In this document: in pieces, positions 39,536-52,011 of the stretch | How the letters are laid out: every line of letters starts with the position of its first letter | Numbering within the stretch: the first letter of the stretch is position 1 | Assembly: GCA_037349315.1 (NCBI GenBank) | Contig: JBAIAC010000057.1 | Coordinates: 4,464,001-4,528,000 of the forward strand | Reading direction: 5' to 3' | Source of the DNA: Chelydra serpentina | Taxonomy: Eukaryota > Chordata > Testudines > Chelydridae | Length of the DNA stretch: 64,000 nt | Position numbers and translations under genes: made by a program | The notes under the pieces: model-generated | What the model was told of the DNA's origin: nothing | What the model saw: the letters and a program-made list of their open reading frames with translations, nothing else | Database searches by the model: none

Positions 39536-41289
39536 TCGCTTGCGTCTTTTTTTTTTTTTTCTCTTCGTTGCAGTCCATGTGATGCACTCCCCCAGTTCCT
39601 TGTGTTTCAGGTTTAAAAGAGTCCAGTACACACCAGTGGAAAGTTGTTGGTTTTTTAATTGTGAAAGTTTCTGCCATCTCTAGTTGTGATGTGCTGGTTA
39701 CAGCACAACGTCACATGGTTGTGTCATGGGTCTAGGTGGTTGTGACGTGGCATGGTGCTTTGTGTTGTGACAGTGCGTGTGTCAAGCTGAAAACTTGCAA
39801 GTTCCCGTGCCCTGGAGCTGACTGGAAAGGAGACTCAGGGTCGTCATACTGTATGGTTAGAAATGCTTTTTTCCACCCAACCTTAGTTTCCTATTCAGCA
39901 TTTGAAACCTCCCTCCAGTCTGTATCTGATTGCTTTGACATATATACCCTATAAACGGGCACTTACTTGATACTGGAGCCTATTCAGTAGATGTTTTAGA
40001 ACTGGCGATTTGTGCCCCGAACCTGTTGTAAACTAGCCTGGGGTGAATCAGCGGCGCCTGTTGCTAGTTGTGGCGATTTTGAATTTGTCCCACAAAGGCA
40101 CCAGCCATTGTGTATGCAGTGAGCAGCTTGGCTCTGAGCTCCTAGCCTGAACTCCCATTCAGTTACACAGCACTAAAGTTTTCTTCTTGTTCTTCGTGAA
40201 TCCTTCCAGCCCATCTGTGCATGCACCTGATGTTTTATGCCTCGCATATACATTTTCTCCCCTTTAGCGGTAATTACTCTTCCTGTTAATCCCATATTGG
40301 CTTTTCATACCTGCTGAATAATCCTAATCCCCATTGCAAATGGTGTGTTTTCTAATTTAAAACTGAGTGGCTAACCTTTTGCATTCACTTCCTGATACGT
40401 ACATATAGGATTACGAGCCGGTAACACAAACTGTGATAGACGTTTTCCCAGCACCGCACTGAACAGCACCGTGTAATTTTGTATAACTCGACAGATTTTC
40501 CGTTTTAGCTCTAAATTAACCTGTCAATTGGTTATTCTTTCTTTCTCTCTCTTTCCTTCTCTCACTGCCCATGATTCACGGCAGAAAATGGAACCACCCT
40601 AACAAAAACAATTTGCGAGTTTTCAATAAGTGGGGATAAGAGGGAAAAAACTCTTCTCTGTATTTATTTATTTTAAATTATGGAAATTTATTTTGAGACC
40701 GGGGAACCAGGCAGCCAGATTCCAGAAGGCAATAATAATCTGTTGAATTTAGTTGGCTAAGCTTTGTCAAAAGCAGAGTAGGTCTGGCGGGGGTAGGAAA
40801 TGCAGTTCTATTCTAAGTACAGAGAGGCCATTTTTGTGTGTGCAAATTTTCAAAATTTCAACAAAGCCTTTTTCACCCCAAATTTAAAATTTGTTTCACA
40901 GAAAACATTTACTACCCCCTGCCCCAGGTTATAGAGTTGTTCATTTAAAACATATTAAATAAAATATTACTATTTTTTCAAAGTTACCCATGTCTGATCT
41001 GCTCTAGTTCTAATAAAGAAAAAGTAAATAGCTCTTGGTCAGTTATTTGAGAAGAGAGGCAGTTTCCCTAACTTGTGCATATGCAAATCCAGCCAATATG
41101 CTGGGTATCCTCTGATTGCTCCCCTGAGCCCTTGGGACCCATCGTTTCTTGGATTACTGTGATCTCTATGTACACGTGGGATTTGTAGCTCTTATTAACA
41201 ACCTTCTCACACAGATGCAGCCATGTAAGAGCGTCCCGTTCTTAAAATTAAGTTGCCATTTCGCATCCAAAGTCTTTGTTCTGCATTAT

Positions 41290-41410
41290 GGCCCCAATTC
41301 CTCAAAGCACTTCAGCACTGAGATTTAGGCACAAATTTAAATTAAGCATGTGCTTAAGTGCCATGGTGACTAGGGATGAGCTTAACCACGTGCTTAAGTA
41401 TTTTGCTGAA
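41290..41410. mobile_element. Palindromic repeat (AAGCATGTGCTTAA family)
   Basis: CCCCAATTCCTCAAAGCACT on the left and the near complement TATTTTGCTGAATTGGGG on the right enclose AAGCATGTGCTTAAGTG and ACCACGTGCTTAAG words. Confidence 0.55.
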
Positions 41411-42779
41411 TTGGGGTTTACTGTCCTATGGTTCACTCTCCATCCATTTCTTATTGTGATCCACAGGGATGTTTCCATTTCCCCCATCTATGACTTGAGA
41501 GGATGTACCTGTCTGTTGCTGACAGGTGGGCCAGACCCTTCTGATAGAGCTTTAAATAGAAGGCTGCTTGTTTTGTGTTTGAGTGTGGGTGTATGGTGTC
41601 CATCCAGCAGGGAAGTCACGGGGCGTCCAAACACCACTTCCTTCAGTTGTTGTATCTCTCTTAGCATCTATACGGAGTTGGCTTTGGTATGCACACTTCA
41701 AGCGGGAACCATGCTTCTTGTTTCTGTAGCGGATACCTTTAGTTTGGGATAGAACTTCAAGTGGCCTTCAAAGACTGCCCAGGTCTGTCTTTGCCCAGCA
41801 GTGGAATGTTGTAGACCCACAACAACACTTTGGGGGCTTGGACAGTTTTTTCAAATACTTATTTAATGTCTCCAGGCAACAGACCTGGCTTGGAAGCACT
41901 TAAGCCCAACAGACATTGTGCTGGGTTGCTCTTAGTCATAATGACAACCTGAGCTCCTGGATTCTTGACTCTCAGTTGAACTAGCAGATCGGCAAGTATG
42001 GTGTTCCAATAGCGGATCCTGCTTGTTAGGATAGCTTGAATCAAAGCCTCCATGACTACGTTGTGTTATTGTTGGATTGTCAGAGGTGCTGCCCAACTAC
42101 TGGCTGGCCACTCAATGCCTTTGAAAATCAGGTCTCCAGGGCCTTAAGATCCATTTCCTGGGCTGAATTCTGCTCTTGTTTACACTTGTCTGGAGTAACG
42201 ATTGTGGCCGGTTTACACCGGTGCATCTGAGCCTCCCTGGTCTGAGGATTTTTCCTTATTCCTGATGGTGCTGCTATTTGCTGCGTGTGTCTCTCTGTGG
42301 ACCTGGGTCGGATGGGATCCTTACTAGTGGTTTATCTGATTTTTACCTTTGCACCCTTTCTCCCCTCCCCCAGAGGAAAGGAAATGTCCAGTGTGTCACA
42401 TGCCTGTCTTCAATCTGGACCATGGAGTGGTTTTCTCTTGTCTCTTGCATTTGTTTGCCTGTCCTAATTTTACGGTGTATTTTAACCTACTATTTTATCT
42501 TTGCTGCTGTTGTAGCTTGAGGAGATTATTTTTCTTTGCGTTGGTTTCTTTACTATGCAGAGTGCCAGGGGCAGGGGACTGCAATCTCTCAAGATTCTTC
42601 TTCTTCTCATTATTTAACATTTATATTGCCGTACCTCAATGTTTTGCTAAGTAAAGGGACACTCTCAGTTTGCATGTCTATTCATATACAGGGCCATATC
42701 CTCACTCGAGTCTAACCTGTGTCTGAGACAGTGTATAGTTGTTTATTCTAGGAGCAGATCAGGAAGAAGATTGTGACTC

Positions 42780-43082
42780 TCAGGCCAGGTCTACAGTAGG
42801 GGTGGGGGTCGAGGTAAGGTACGCAACTTCAGCGACATGAATAACACAGCTGAAGTCGACGTACCTCGCTCGATTTACCTTGCCGTGAGGACGCTGCAAT
42901 GTCGACTGCCGCCGCTCCCCCGTCGACTCCGCTTCTGCCTCTCGTCGGGGTGGATTACCGGAGTCGAAAGGAGAGCGATCGGGGATCGATTTATCGCGTC
43001 TACACTAGACGCGAAAAATCGATCCCCGAAAGATCGATTGCTACCCGCGAATCGGTGGGTAGTGTAGACCAGCCCTCAGTCA
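42780..43082. mobile_element. Palindromic non-autonomous DNA element, near complete
   Basis: Ends GGTCTACAGTA and TAGTGTAGACC are inverted. Inside are two hairpins: one around AGCTGAAGTCGACGTACCTC near 42850, and a 24-base-arm, 3-base-loop hairpin at 42979-43029 with one mismatch. CpG-rich. Same family as 21360-21565. Confidence 0.8.
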
Positions 43083-43226
43083 CAGTCTGAATCCCTCCCC
43101 GCCCCCGCCCGCACTGCTCCAGGGCTAATGTATCCTATGTCAGCCCAATACCTGCCACAGCACGGATCTTCCAGCACGCCCAGCCCACCTCCGCTCACTC
43201 CTACCCAGCTGTGCATGGGCTATCTC

Positions 43227-43240
43227 CCCCCCCCCCCCCA
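43227..43240. repeat. C homopolymer
   Basis: Run of about 13 C. Confidence 0.8.
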
Positions 43241-43399
43241 CTGCTACCTACAATGGAGGTAGCCAGTGCAGGTATGCAAGTAGGCCATAATCTAGCCCCT
43301 GGTGTAACTCAGCATTGCTTCGTTTACATCCATCTACTTCTGCTGCTGGTTGCATGGATCAGCAGAGCACAATGTTATAGGTCCTACATGATTATTCAT

Positions 43400-43500
43400 T
43401 AATTATTGGTATTACTGTAGCACCTCGGAGCGCCAGTCATGGACCAGGGCCCCATTGTGCTAGGTTCTGTACAAACCCAGAACAAAAAGATGGTCTCATT
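43400..43500. repeat. Interspersed repeat (GGACCAGGGCCCCATTGTGC family)
   Basis: Best preserved copy: GTAGCACCTCGGAGCGCCAG, TCATGGACCAGGGCCCCATT, GTGCTAGGTTCTGTACAAAC. Confidence 0.6.
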
Positions 43501-44341
43501 TGGATTTATAGGACCACATAGGAGTCACCTATCTCATACTTCCACAGTAGTGATTCTCCATATTTTTCAGTGAGTGGGCATGTTGTTTTTAATAGAAAGA
43601 TATTCCCAGGTACATTATAATGGGGTTTAGTTGTCAAAAACACTTGACAGCATTCCTTTTAATCAAGATTCCCACGTACACCAAATCCTTGGTAGATGCT
43701 GCAGTTTGTTTCTTTTCTCTTTAATCTAGCTGCCCATTCTCTTTGTTATCAGGAGCAGGAAATGGCTTGTATCTCTTAGCCTCAGTAATGCCCGGTAATG
43801 TGCCTTTTATTTGATTTAAGACCATTAGGTGTTGAAGATAAAGGAAGCTCATACTAGGGGGAGGGCACACGTCGGACCAATCATTGTATAAATGCCAACC
43901 CAAAGCTATCCTCCGCGTTATAGCCTCGTGCCAGGACTTAGCGTGAAAAGTGTATTGAATGATCGCTTTTAATAAATGTATAGCAGGCGATGTGGTGGGG
44001 GTGGGGAAAGGAGCAAGCAAGATGTACGTAAAGCATAACAATCATCAGGTAGGTATCAATTAGACAGGAGCATTGCAGTTCAGAACTAATGGACCCTGTC
44101 AGCTAAAATACAGCCTATATTGAAAACAATCACCCCCCGAGGGCTGAGGATTTTTCATTTGCACTGGTCCCTTCCTCCCCGCCCCACACACTTAATTATG
44201 TTCATAGGGGCAGGAGTCCAGTGCGATTCTTCCTCTTGACATCATGTTAGTCCAGGGGAAGTCAGTGATTTATTCCTAATGGAAAGGGAGCTGTCCAGTG
44301 CACTCAACGCTCTAGAGCTAGGCCAATCATATGTTGCCATG

Positions 44342-44437
44342 TAGGGTGACCAAACAGCAAATGTGAAAAAGTCTATATAAGAAAAAGACCCAAAAATCAG
44401 GACTGTCCCTATAAAATCGGGACATCTGGTCACCCTA
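44342..44437. mobile_element. hAT-like MITE (TAGGGTGACCAGA family), copy 2
   Basis: Starts TAGGGTGACCAAACAGC and ends CATCTGGTCACCCTA. Internal deletion relative to the copy at 60911. No clear target duplication. Confidence 0.8.
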
Positions 44438-44877
44438 GCACCAAGCAGTGTGAGCATGCATGGCATTTTTCAGAGAAAATCCAGTCACTGGGCCTACTCC
44501 CTGGGAAGTGATTGACCCCAGTGCAAAGTGGCTATCAAATCACTAGGGCACTGTTTTATACCCACATTGTTTTGGTGCAAATGACTGCAGAAGTGGCAGG
44601 CTAATGGTGAATCGAGCCCACAGCTCCTTCCCACAAGGAGCTTGCAATGTGTAGCCCTGTCCTGCAAGAATTTAGCACATGGGAGTAATGCTATGCATAA
44701 GAAGAATCCTGTTGAGTTCAGAGAGGCTGCTTATTTCCCTCAAGTTATGTGGATTTGTAGCCTTGGGGCTTAGGTTAGAACTGCAAATGATCATGTAAAC
44801 CAATTAGCACCCTGAAGCCTTAAAATGCCCCCTGTCCTGCTGGAAAGGGGATGGTTGAGGTTTTTTTTTTTAAACAG

Positions 44878-44954
44878 CTCAGTGTTATTCAATGGAATTC
44901 ACCCTGCAAGGTGCAAACTCCCCTGCAGGGTGAATTCCATTAAGTAACACTGAG
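44878..44954. repeat. Near-perfect hairpin, 31-base arms
   Basis: Arms 44878-44908 and 44924-44954 are inverted copies at 29 of 31 positions with a 15-base loop. A T run precedes the left arm and an A run follows the right arm, extending the symmetry. Confidence 0.9.
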
Positions 44955-45321
44955 TTCTTGTAAAAAAAAAACAAAAAAACCCACATTCTACTTCATGCAG
45001 GGTGCGGGGGGCATGAAATCTATTCCAGGAGTGGTGGGATTTTAAAGCTTCCGGGTTACATACAGTATAAAGAAGGGGACAATGCAATCCCTGGCTGGAA
45101 AATTATTGACCATTCAGAACCAAGGACCAGAGAATATTTGTTTGATTGAATATATTTCTTCCTCCCCTTTATAAATAAATCACTGATGCCCAGCAGTGAA
45201 TGGAGCACTGATCCCTTCCCCTCCTAAATTCCTTGAGAAGCAAAAAGCTTATGAATTTGCATGGAGGTGGGTGGGGGGAGTCACAATTCAGGGTTATAGG
45301 AACTGTGTGCTGCATGATTGA

Positions 45322-45750
<429 letters not shown>

Positions 45751-45827
45751 TAACTGATATCAGTGGTGTTACTCTGGATTGACGGTGCAGGAGAGGTCAG
45801 AATGTCGGCCTTTGGGTCTAAGGCACA

Positions 45828-45969
45828 GGGGGGAGGGATAGCTTAATCCTTGAGGGGGCCATTAAGGGATCTGGGGCAAAAATTGGGGATTGGTCCTGCT
45901 TTGAGCAGGGGGTTGGACTAGATGACCTCCTAAGGTCCCTTCCAACCCTGAGATTCTATGATTCTATGA
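45828..45969 (+). mobile_element. SINE with CR1 tail, internally deleted
   Basis: Head GGGAGGGATAGCTT joins directly to AATCCTTGAGGGGGCC, so about 45 bases covering most of the A-to-B-box interval are missing compared with 4004-4187 and 26022-26198. The tail ends ATTCTATGATTCTATG. Confidence 0.85.
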
Positions 45970-46084
45970 ACTAGGAGACACAGGTTCTGGTTCCTGTCTC
46001 TGGAAATGCACGTGGTCTAGTGTGGAGAGCAATGAATGAGGAATCTGTCTTTCTAAGGTTCTTACCTGGCCTGTAGCATATGAG

Positions 46085-46290
46085 CACCTCACAGTCTTTC
46101 ATGCATTTATCCTCATAACCCTTCCTGTGAGATAGGACCGTGCTATTATCCCTGCTCACAGATGGGAAACTGAGGCAAAGAGAAGTTAAGTGACTTGCCT
46201 AAGGTCACGTGGGAAGTCTGTGGTGGAGCAGGAGATCGAACCTGGGTCTCCTAAGTCCTAGGCTGGCGCCATAACTACAGGACAGGTAAT
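46085..46290 (-). mobile_element. MIR-like SINE (reverse)
   Basis: Reverse MIR words GGGAAACTGAGGCAAAGAGA, AGTGACTTGCCTAAGGTCAC and GATCGAACCTGGGTCTCC. Confidence 0.75.
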
Positions 46291-46339
46291 TTTCCCAGCT
46301 CAGAAAGGAAGCAGGGTCTAGGGTGATAGCAGGGGATTG

Positions 46340-46500
46340 GGAGTCAGGATCTCACGAGCATCAGTTTCTGCATCTGTAACATATGAATGCTTATCTGACA
46401 GAGATTTGGTTGATTTTTTAAAAAACAACCTGTGATGTGCTTTGAGATCTTTTGATGGAAGGTGCCATATAAATGTTCAGTACTATCATTACTCACTTGT
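46340..46500 (+). mobile_element. MIR-like SINE, 3' part
   Basis: TTTCTGCATCTGTAACATAT and TGTGCTTTGAGATCTTTTGA, GTGCCATATAAATGTTCAG. Confidence 0.65.
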
Positions 46501-47261
46501 ACTGGGAGGCATGTAAAGCCCATGAGGACAATGAGAGAGACACTGTACACAGTGAAGGAATGAAACAGACAGGGTTATCTATGGCTTCACATAAATTCAG
46601 ACCTTTCATGTTCAAGTGAATGCAAACTACCATAACAATTTGCACTCGTGTTACCCGGTAATGTTCTAAAGAACATTATTAAACCTACTCAACAGAAATG
46701 ATAAATGATTCAAGTTATAGCAGCAGTTAGTGGCACTGCTAAATTAATCGTCCTTCCTGCTGATGACTGCAAATCAGCCATTTAAAAAAAAAATGTAGGT
46801 CTCGAGAAATCATTTGCCACATCAGATCAGGCTATTGGCTCTTCAGGTAGGGTGGCCTGCTTTGGACAATGACTAATACTTGGTCTTCAGAAGAAAGGGC
46901 ATACCAGCCCCTCTGCCGGTGCTGCTTTGCATTGCTCTTAATGATGAACTGAGGGAAAGGCCCGCAGCATTCTGCCCTCAAGCATAAGTCTCTTATGTCA
47001 TGAACTCCTGAGGATGGGAATGTCACATGCTGCTACTCCCTGTATGAAGAGGTGTTTAGGCCAAATTATCTGCTGTTGTAAATGAATCTTATCAGCTCTA
47101 ATTCTTCTTGCCCATTTATTCCAGCAAAGAATTTGTCCCTTTCTTTTCATCTTTTCTAAATCTGTCAACCATTAACTTTCTCGACATTGGTTGACAGGAT
47201 AAAAAAGTAGGGATGGAGCCCAAGTTTCTAAGTTTCACAGTTCAGAAGATACCACTGTTAG

Positions 47262-47368
47262 CAAGAAGAAAATAAGAAAGAAAGAAATACTTGTGGCACC
47301 TTAGAGACTAACAAATTTATTTCAGCATAAGCTTTCGTGGGTTAGAACCCACTTCATCGGATGCAAGG
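47262..47368. mobile_element. Penelope-like terminal repeat fragment
   Basis: CTTGTGGCACCTTAGAGACT, AACAAATTTATTTCAGCATA, AGCTTTCGTGGGTTAGAACC and CACTTCATCGGATGCA match the arms of the element at 52490-53529. Confidence 0.8.
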
Positions 47369-47371
47369 GCA

Positions 47372-47560
47372 GCCTTGTTATTTATTTATGTTCCATTCGC
47401 ACCTAAGAAGTGTGGCAGGCACTGTATAAACATGTAACAAACACCTGCCCTCCCCCTTCCCTCCTCCAAAGAGTTTACAACCTAAGGCTAAGATAAGGGA
47501 CAACAGATACATAGAATAGACAGTCGGGGAGCACAAGGAAATGGAGACTGTGATATGCAA
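47372..47560. repeat. Interspersed repeat (GGACCAGGGCCCCATTGTGC family)
   Basis: TGGCAGGCACTGTATAAACA, CCTCCAAAGAGTTTACAACC, then AAGGGACAACAGATACATAG. A longer, diverged copy. Confidence 0.5.
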
Positions 47561-48224
47561 CCTAAATATTCCCCCTTTCTTAACTGAAAGTGGTCGTCAC
47601 AGATTATAGTAGTGCTGTGCCCATAAAACTGCTCCAGACATACTCCAGAACTCGTCTGTCAGACAAGTGCATTACACTTGTAAGAGCATAGGTGTGCAAT
47701 TGATCTGGGTACTGCTGCCTTTCCCATAGTGCTAACCAGAGAAGAACACCACAAACTTTGTTCAGGTACGGCACACATACTTACAAACTTAGTGGAACAT
47801 TAAGACTAAATTCTTGCTTTCTGATTGATTGCCTTGGTTTTTAACTGCTGGTAAAAGCCAGTGCTGAAAACTGCCCTGTATCTGTGGGTACATGCAATTC
47901 CATTTTCAATTTTGCAATACATAAAAAGGTAATTACTTTGTATCCTTTGTTTTATAATAGCAGTAATGACTGAGGTCAGATATTTCATGGCAGACCATGG
48001 TTAAAATGCTCTTTGTTTTAGCCTCAAGTCCTCAAACTTTTCATAGTCTGTCCGTTTATTGCCCCTCTGTGCACACATGCCCCTTGTTGGCTGTTTATTG
48101 TGTAGCATTTCTGGAGCTTCAGGGAAATTCCCTCAGGCAACATTTTGGCGCAATTTCAAACCTTTCAAAAGTGAAGAGTTGTAAAGGGGGTTATTGGAGC
48201 TGTTTCCATCCCTGTATTATCTCA

Positions 48225-48425
48225 GCACCTCACAAACGTTAGTGGTTTTGTCCTAACAGCACCGCTGCGAGGGCGAGAAATTATCATCCCCGCTTTGCAG
48301 GTGAGGAACCGAGGCACGGAGAGATGACGTTATTAGCCCGAGGTCATTCAGATTCGGCGAGGCCAGGATTTCAGCCCCCGAAGTCCCAGAACAGAGCCTC
48401 ATCCATAAAGCCACCCTTTCTGCCT
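48225..48425 (-). mobile_element. MIR-like SINE (reverse)
   Basis: TTATCATCCCCGCTTTGCAG, GGTGAGGAACCGAGGCACGG and AGCCCGAGGTCATTCAG are the reversed MIR core. Confidence 0.7.
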
Positions 48426-48624
48426 GTTGTTAGCCAGTGAAAAATACCGTTGGTGTTGGTGATGCTGGAGTCATGAAAACTGTGTGCTTATGGAGAGAAT
48501 GGATGGCTCAGGGGAGTGGCAATGGGGCAGGGTTAGCCCCTAGTTAACTGGTTTGAATGCAGTACAAGTCATTGCTGTCTGATAGCTGTCCATTGGTTAT
48601 GTGGAACAAATTTGCAGTCGGAGG

Positions 48625-48840
48625 CTATGTCTACACTACAAACAAACACTGCTGCTGTGCCTCTGTAGTGCTGTAGTGTAGACATTTACTGCAGCCACAG
48701 AGAGGGTTCTTCCGTTGACCTTGCGCTGTCTACACTGGGGCTTAGGTCAGCTTAACTACGTCTCTGAGGGGTGTGAATTTTTCAGACCCCCTAAGCGATA
48801 TAGCTGGGGTGACTTAACTTTCTAGAGTAGACCAGCCCTC
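48625..48840. mobile_element. Non-autonomous DNA-transposon relic (TAGACCAGCCCTCAG end)
   Basis: Left end GGCTATGTCTACACTACAAA and right end TTCTAGAGTAGACCAGCCCTC. Inside, TCTACACTGGGGCTTAGGTC and GGGTGTGAATTTTTCAGACC are words I know from an abundant turtle element. Confidence 0.6.
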
Positions 48841-49239
48841 AGTCTCCACCTCAGAGACCCACCAGTGCAGCTGGCCCTAACTGGTACCATTGGCATCCCT
48901 GGACGCAGAGGCTGGGAACCTAAAAGGACAGGGCAACTGGACACCCTCGCCCGAAATGCCAAGGTTAAGACACATAGGTGGGGAAGCTTGCAATGCCGCT
49001 GCTCAGCCTGTATCTGTAATATGGACAAAACATTTTAGGCTGGGATTTCCTAGAGCCCATGGGAGTAGGGCACTCAAGTCCTATGAAAATTTGCAGGCAG
49101 TTGGGTTCTTAACTCCCTTGGCTACTTTCCAGTCTCTAGAGCTTTCATTCTGATTAATAGACTTACTGTGTTTGTATGATTTACTTAGCTCAAGTAGCTA
49201 AACAGTTGTGTTTCCTATGGGAGGGGCAGCCACAGACCA

Positions 49240-49465
49240 CAGCAGTGGGAGAGTAAGGTGGGAGCACTGGACTGGGACTCAGGAGACCCTGGCTCTGCCA
49301 CTGATCTGCTGGGTCACCTTGGGCAAGTCAAATCCCTTCTTGGTGCCTCAGTTTCTCCATCTGTAAAATGGGGATAATGGTACTGACCTCCTTTGTAAAG
49401 CACTTTGAGATCTATGGTCGAGAAGCGCGATGTACAAGTTAGGTGGTGGTATTGTTTCCACTAGG
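49240..49465 (+). mobile_element. MIR-like SINE, near full length
   Basis: CACTGGACTGGGACTCAGGA, CCTTGGGCAAGTCAAATCCC, TGCCTCAGTTTCTCCATCTG and AAAGCACTTTGAGATCTATG. Confidence 0.85.
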
Positions 49466-49589
49466 GCTGCTTGACATTTCTTTTGAATTTTGACAAAAAA
49501 TGTCCAGGAGGGGGCAAGTTTTGCATAATCTTATGCTCTGTTTTTCAACCAGCTCTGCCTTTCACCTCCACTTGAGGGGCCTGATATAT

Positions 49590-49850
49590 CTATCCATGGT
49601 GCTTAGAGGGCCCCATAACCATAGCAACTTAGTGCTTTGTTATCTTTACCATAACTATCCTCATAGCATCTCTCTGTGAGGTGGGGCAGTGCTATTAACA
49701 CTCTTGTACAGATGGAGAACTGAAGCAGCACGGAGAGGCTAAGTGACTTACCCAAGGTTACAGAGGAGTTCTGTGTCAGAGCAAGGACTTGAACTCATGT
49801 CTCCTAAGTTTGAGAATAGCACCTGATCCCCTGTGCTGTTCTGTCTCTTC
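49590..49850 (-). mobile_element. MIR-like SINE (reverse)
   Basis: TGGAGAACTGAAGCAGCACG, GAGGCTAAGTGACTTACCCA, AGGACTTGAACTCATGTCTC. Confidence 0.75.
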
Positions 49851-49994
49851 CTGAGTCAGCTCCTATTGAAGTCAATGTTGCCTTCAGTGGTGCAGGCTCA
49901 AGCACCAGGCGGCTCTGTGGAAGTAAAGATGCTGGATTTGAGTATGACCTGGTTGTTTCTCCATTGACAAGAGGTTGGGTGGGGAAGCGGCTGA

Positions 49995-50297
<303 letters not shown>

Positions 50298-50310
50298 TGA
50301 GGACGTGACT

Positions 50311-50423
50311 CTGGCCCTGATCCAACAAAGCATGTGCTTAACTTTAAGCACATGGATAGTCTCATTGAAGAACATGGGCTGCTCATGTGCTTAAGATGAT
50401 ATGCTTTGCTAGGTCAGGGCCAG
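50311..50423. mobile_element. Palindromic MITE (CTGGCCCTGATCC family)
   Basis: Outer 10 bases CTGGCCCTGA and TCAGGGCCAG are perfect inverted copies; the arms continue imperfectly with AAAGCATGTGCTTAA and CTCATGTGCTTAAG words. It begins 94 bases after an exon donor. Confidence 0.75.
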
Positions 50424-51293
50424 AGGTGCTTACCAAGTTGCAAAATCAAACCCTAAATACACAATTGAATGGGGTGTGTGTATGTGTGTATGTGTGTTAG
50501 TGTTAGAAAGAGAGAGAAATCTCCCGCTAGTGGCCGCAGCCTAGAGAGAAGGAAGCTACTACCACTGCCCACCAATGCCCCAATCCTACAAAGCTTTCTT
50601 ACGTTCTTTGCAACTGCGAAGAGCACCAATGACATCAAAGGGCACCACACCATGGGTGAAGTTAAATTCATGCATAATGCTTTGCAGCACTGGATCCTAA
50701 AGGAGACTTCTGTTGTCTCACACCTAGACGCTTGTGTTATTTCAAGCTGACAGGCCAGGGTTCTGATCCACATGTGATTTCTGTACCGTTGGACTCTTGT
50801 CTGCACCCTATAGCTTCCTTAGAAACTTAAACAAACCAAATAATCACTGAGTGATTAATTCTGTGACTTTTTTTTCCAAATAAATTATGGGATTTTTTAA
50901 TTAGTTCAGATCTGTCTACAACAGGGGTTTTTACACACACACACACACACCCTACCTACCTTTGATTTGCTAATATAACAAAAATACAATTCTTTACCAC
51001 AAGTCTCATGATGAGACGTAAAGAAAAAGGAAAGTGTAGAGATGGATTCAGTTTCATTTCTTTCTTTTTTTTTCACTCCCGATTTTTGCGACCAAAAATC
51101 GTATGTATTCTTTAAATAATAGAAGAAGCAAAAGGCCTTTGCAGTGAAATGAACAATGAATTTCTTGCTATAGAAATTCAGACCTGTCTATGAATCTTCA
51201 GTATATCAGTGACTGTGTAGTACATCAGACCCCTATAATGAACTCTGGAATTAGATGTTTTGCAGTTACAGCTCCATGCCAATATGTCTCTGA

Positions 51294-51295
<2 letters not shown>

Positions 51296-51328
<33 letters not shown>
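51296..51328. repeat. (AC)n microsatellite
   Basis: Uninterrupted AC run of 33 bases. A shorter one lies at 50934-50952. Confidence 0.9.
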
Positions 51329-51333
<5 letters not shown>

Positions 51334-52011
51334 AGGGGGGATAGAATTAAAGGTTCTGATATGGATTTCAAAGCAGCTCCTGGTGCTTTAAAGTTTCCAG
51401 TGTGGAAAACAGAAATGAAATGAAAAGAGCTTGTTAGGAATTAAAAGGCCTCTTTCCCTCTCTGTTCTCGGAGAAGAGATGCCAGGAAGTGATATTTGCA
51501 AGCGTTTGAATTACAGATGTGCTGAAGTATTGAGAAATAATTTCAGTAATTGGCCATCCGTGGTTTAATGCCAGTCTGCAAATAGCATGGAGGATACTTT
51601 ATTGTCTTTTCCATTAAAGGGAGAAGAGGGTACTTGCTGTCCAGAATGATTGTAATTCAGTTGGAGACTGCTTTTTTTGTTTTGTTTTTATTTGATTTTT
51701 GCAGGGAGTTGGCAAATGAAATATTTGTGGGGCTGGCTCAGGATTTCATTTCCCTTTGTGAGCCTGAGTGTTTAACATTGCACATGTCTCTAGCTGGTTG
51801 GGGAGGAGAAATATATAAATAAAATTATATTTTTATCGGCTTTTATCTGTGTAAGCTTTGATAACCCAGCTCTATTAACTTGTACTTCTCTGTGCGTGAT
51901 CTCTTGGCTTGCCTTTGACTTGCCCTCCAGTATGCGCTCAATTAAATGCAAATTCTAATTAGTTCTTAAAAAAGAAAAAGTGTATGTGTAAAAGTGTATA
52001 ACTGCTTATCT

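Noticed and set aside
41276..41752. 158-codon forward frame
   Set aside because: Begins in a palindromic repeat and shows no domain or splice context.
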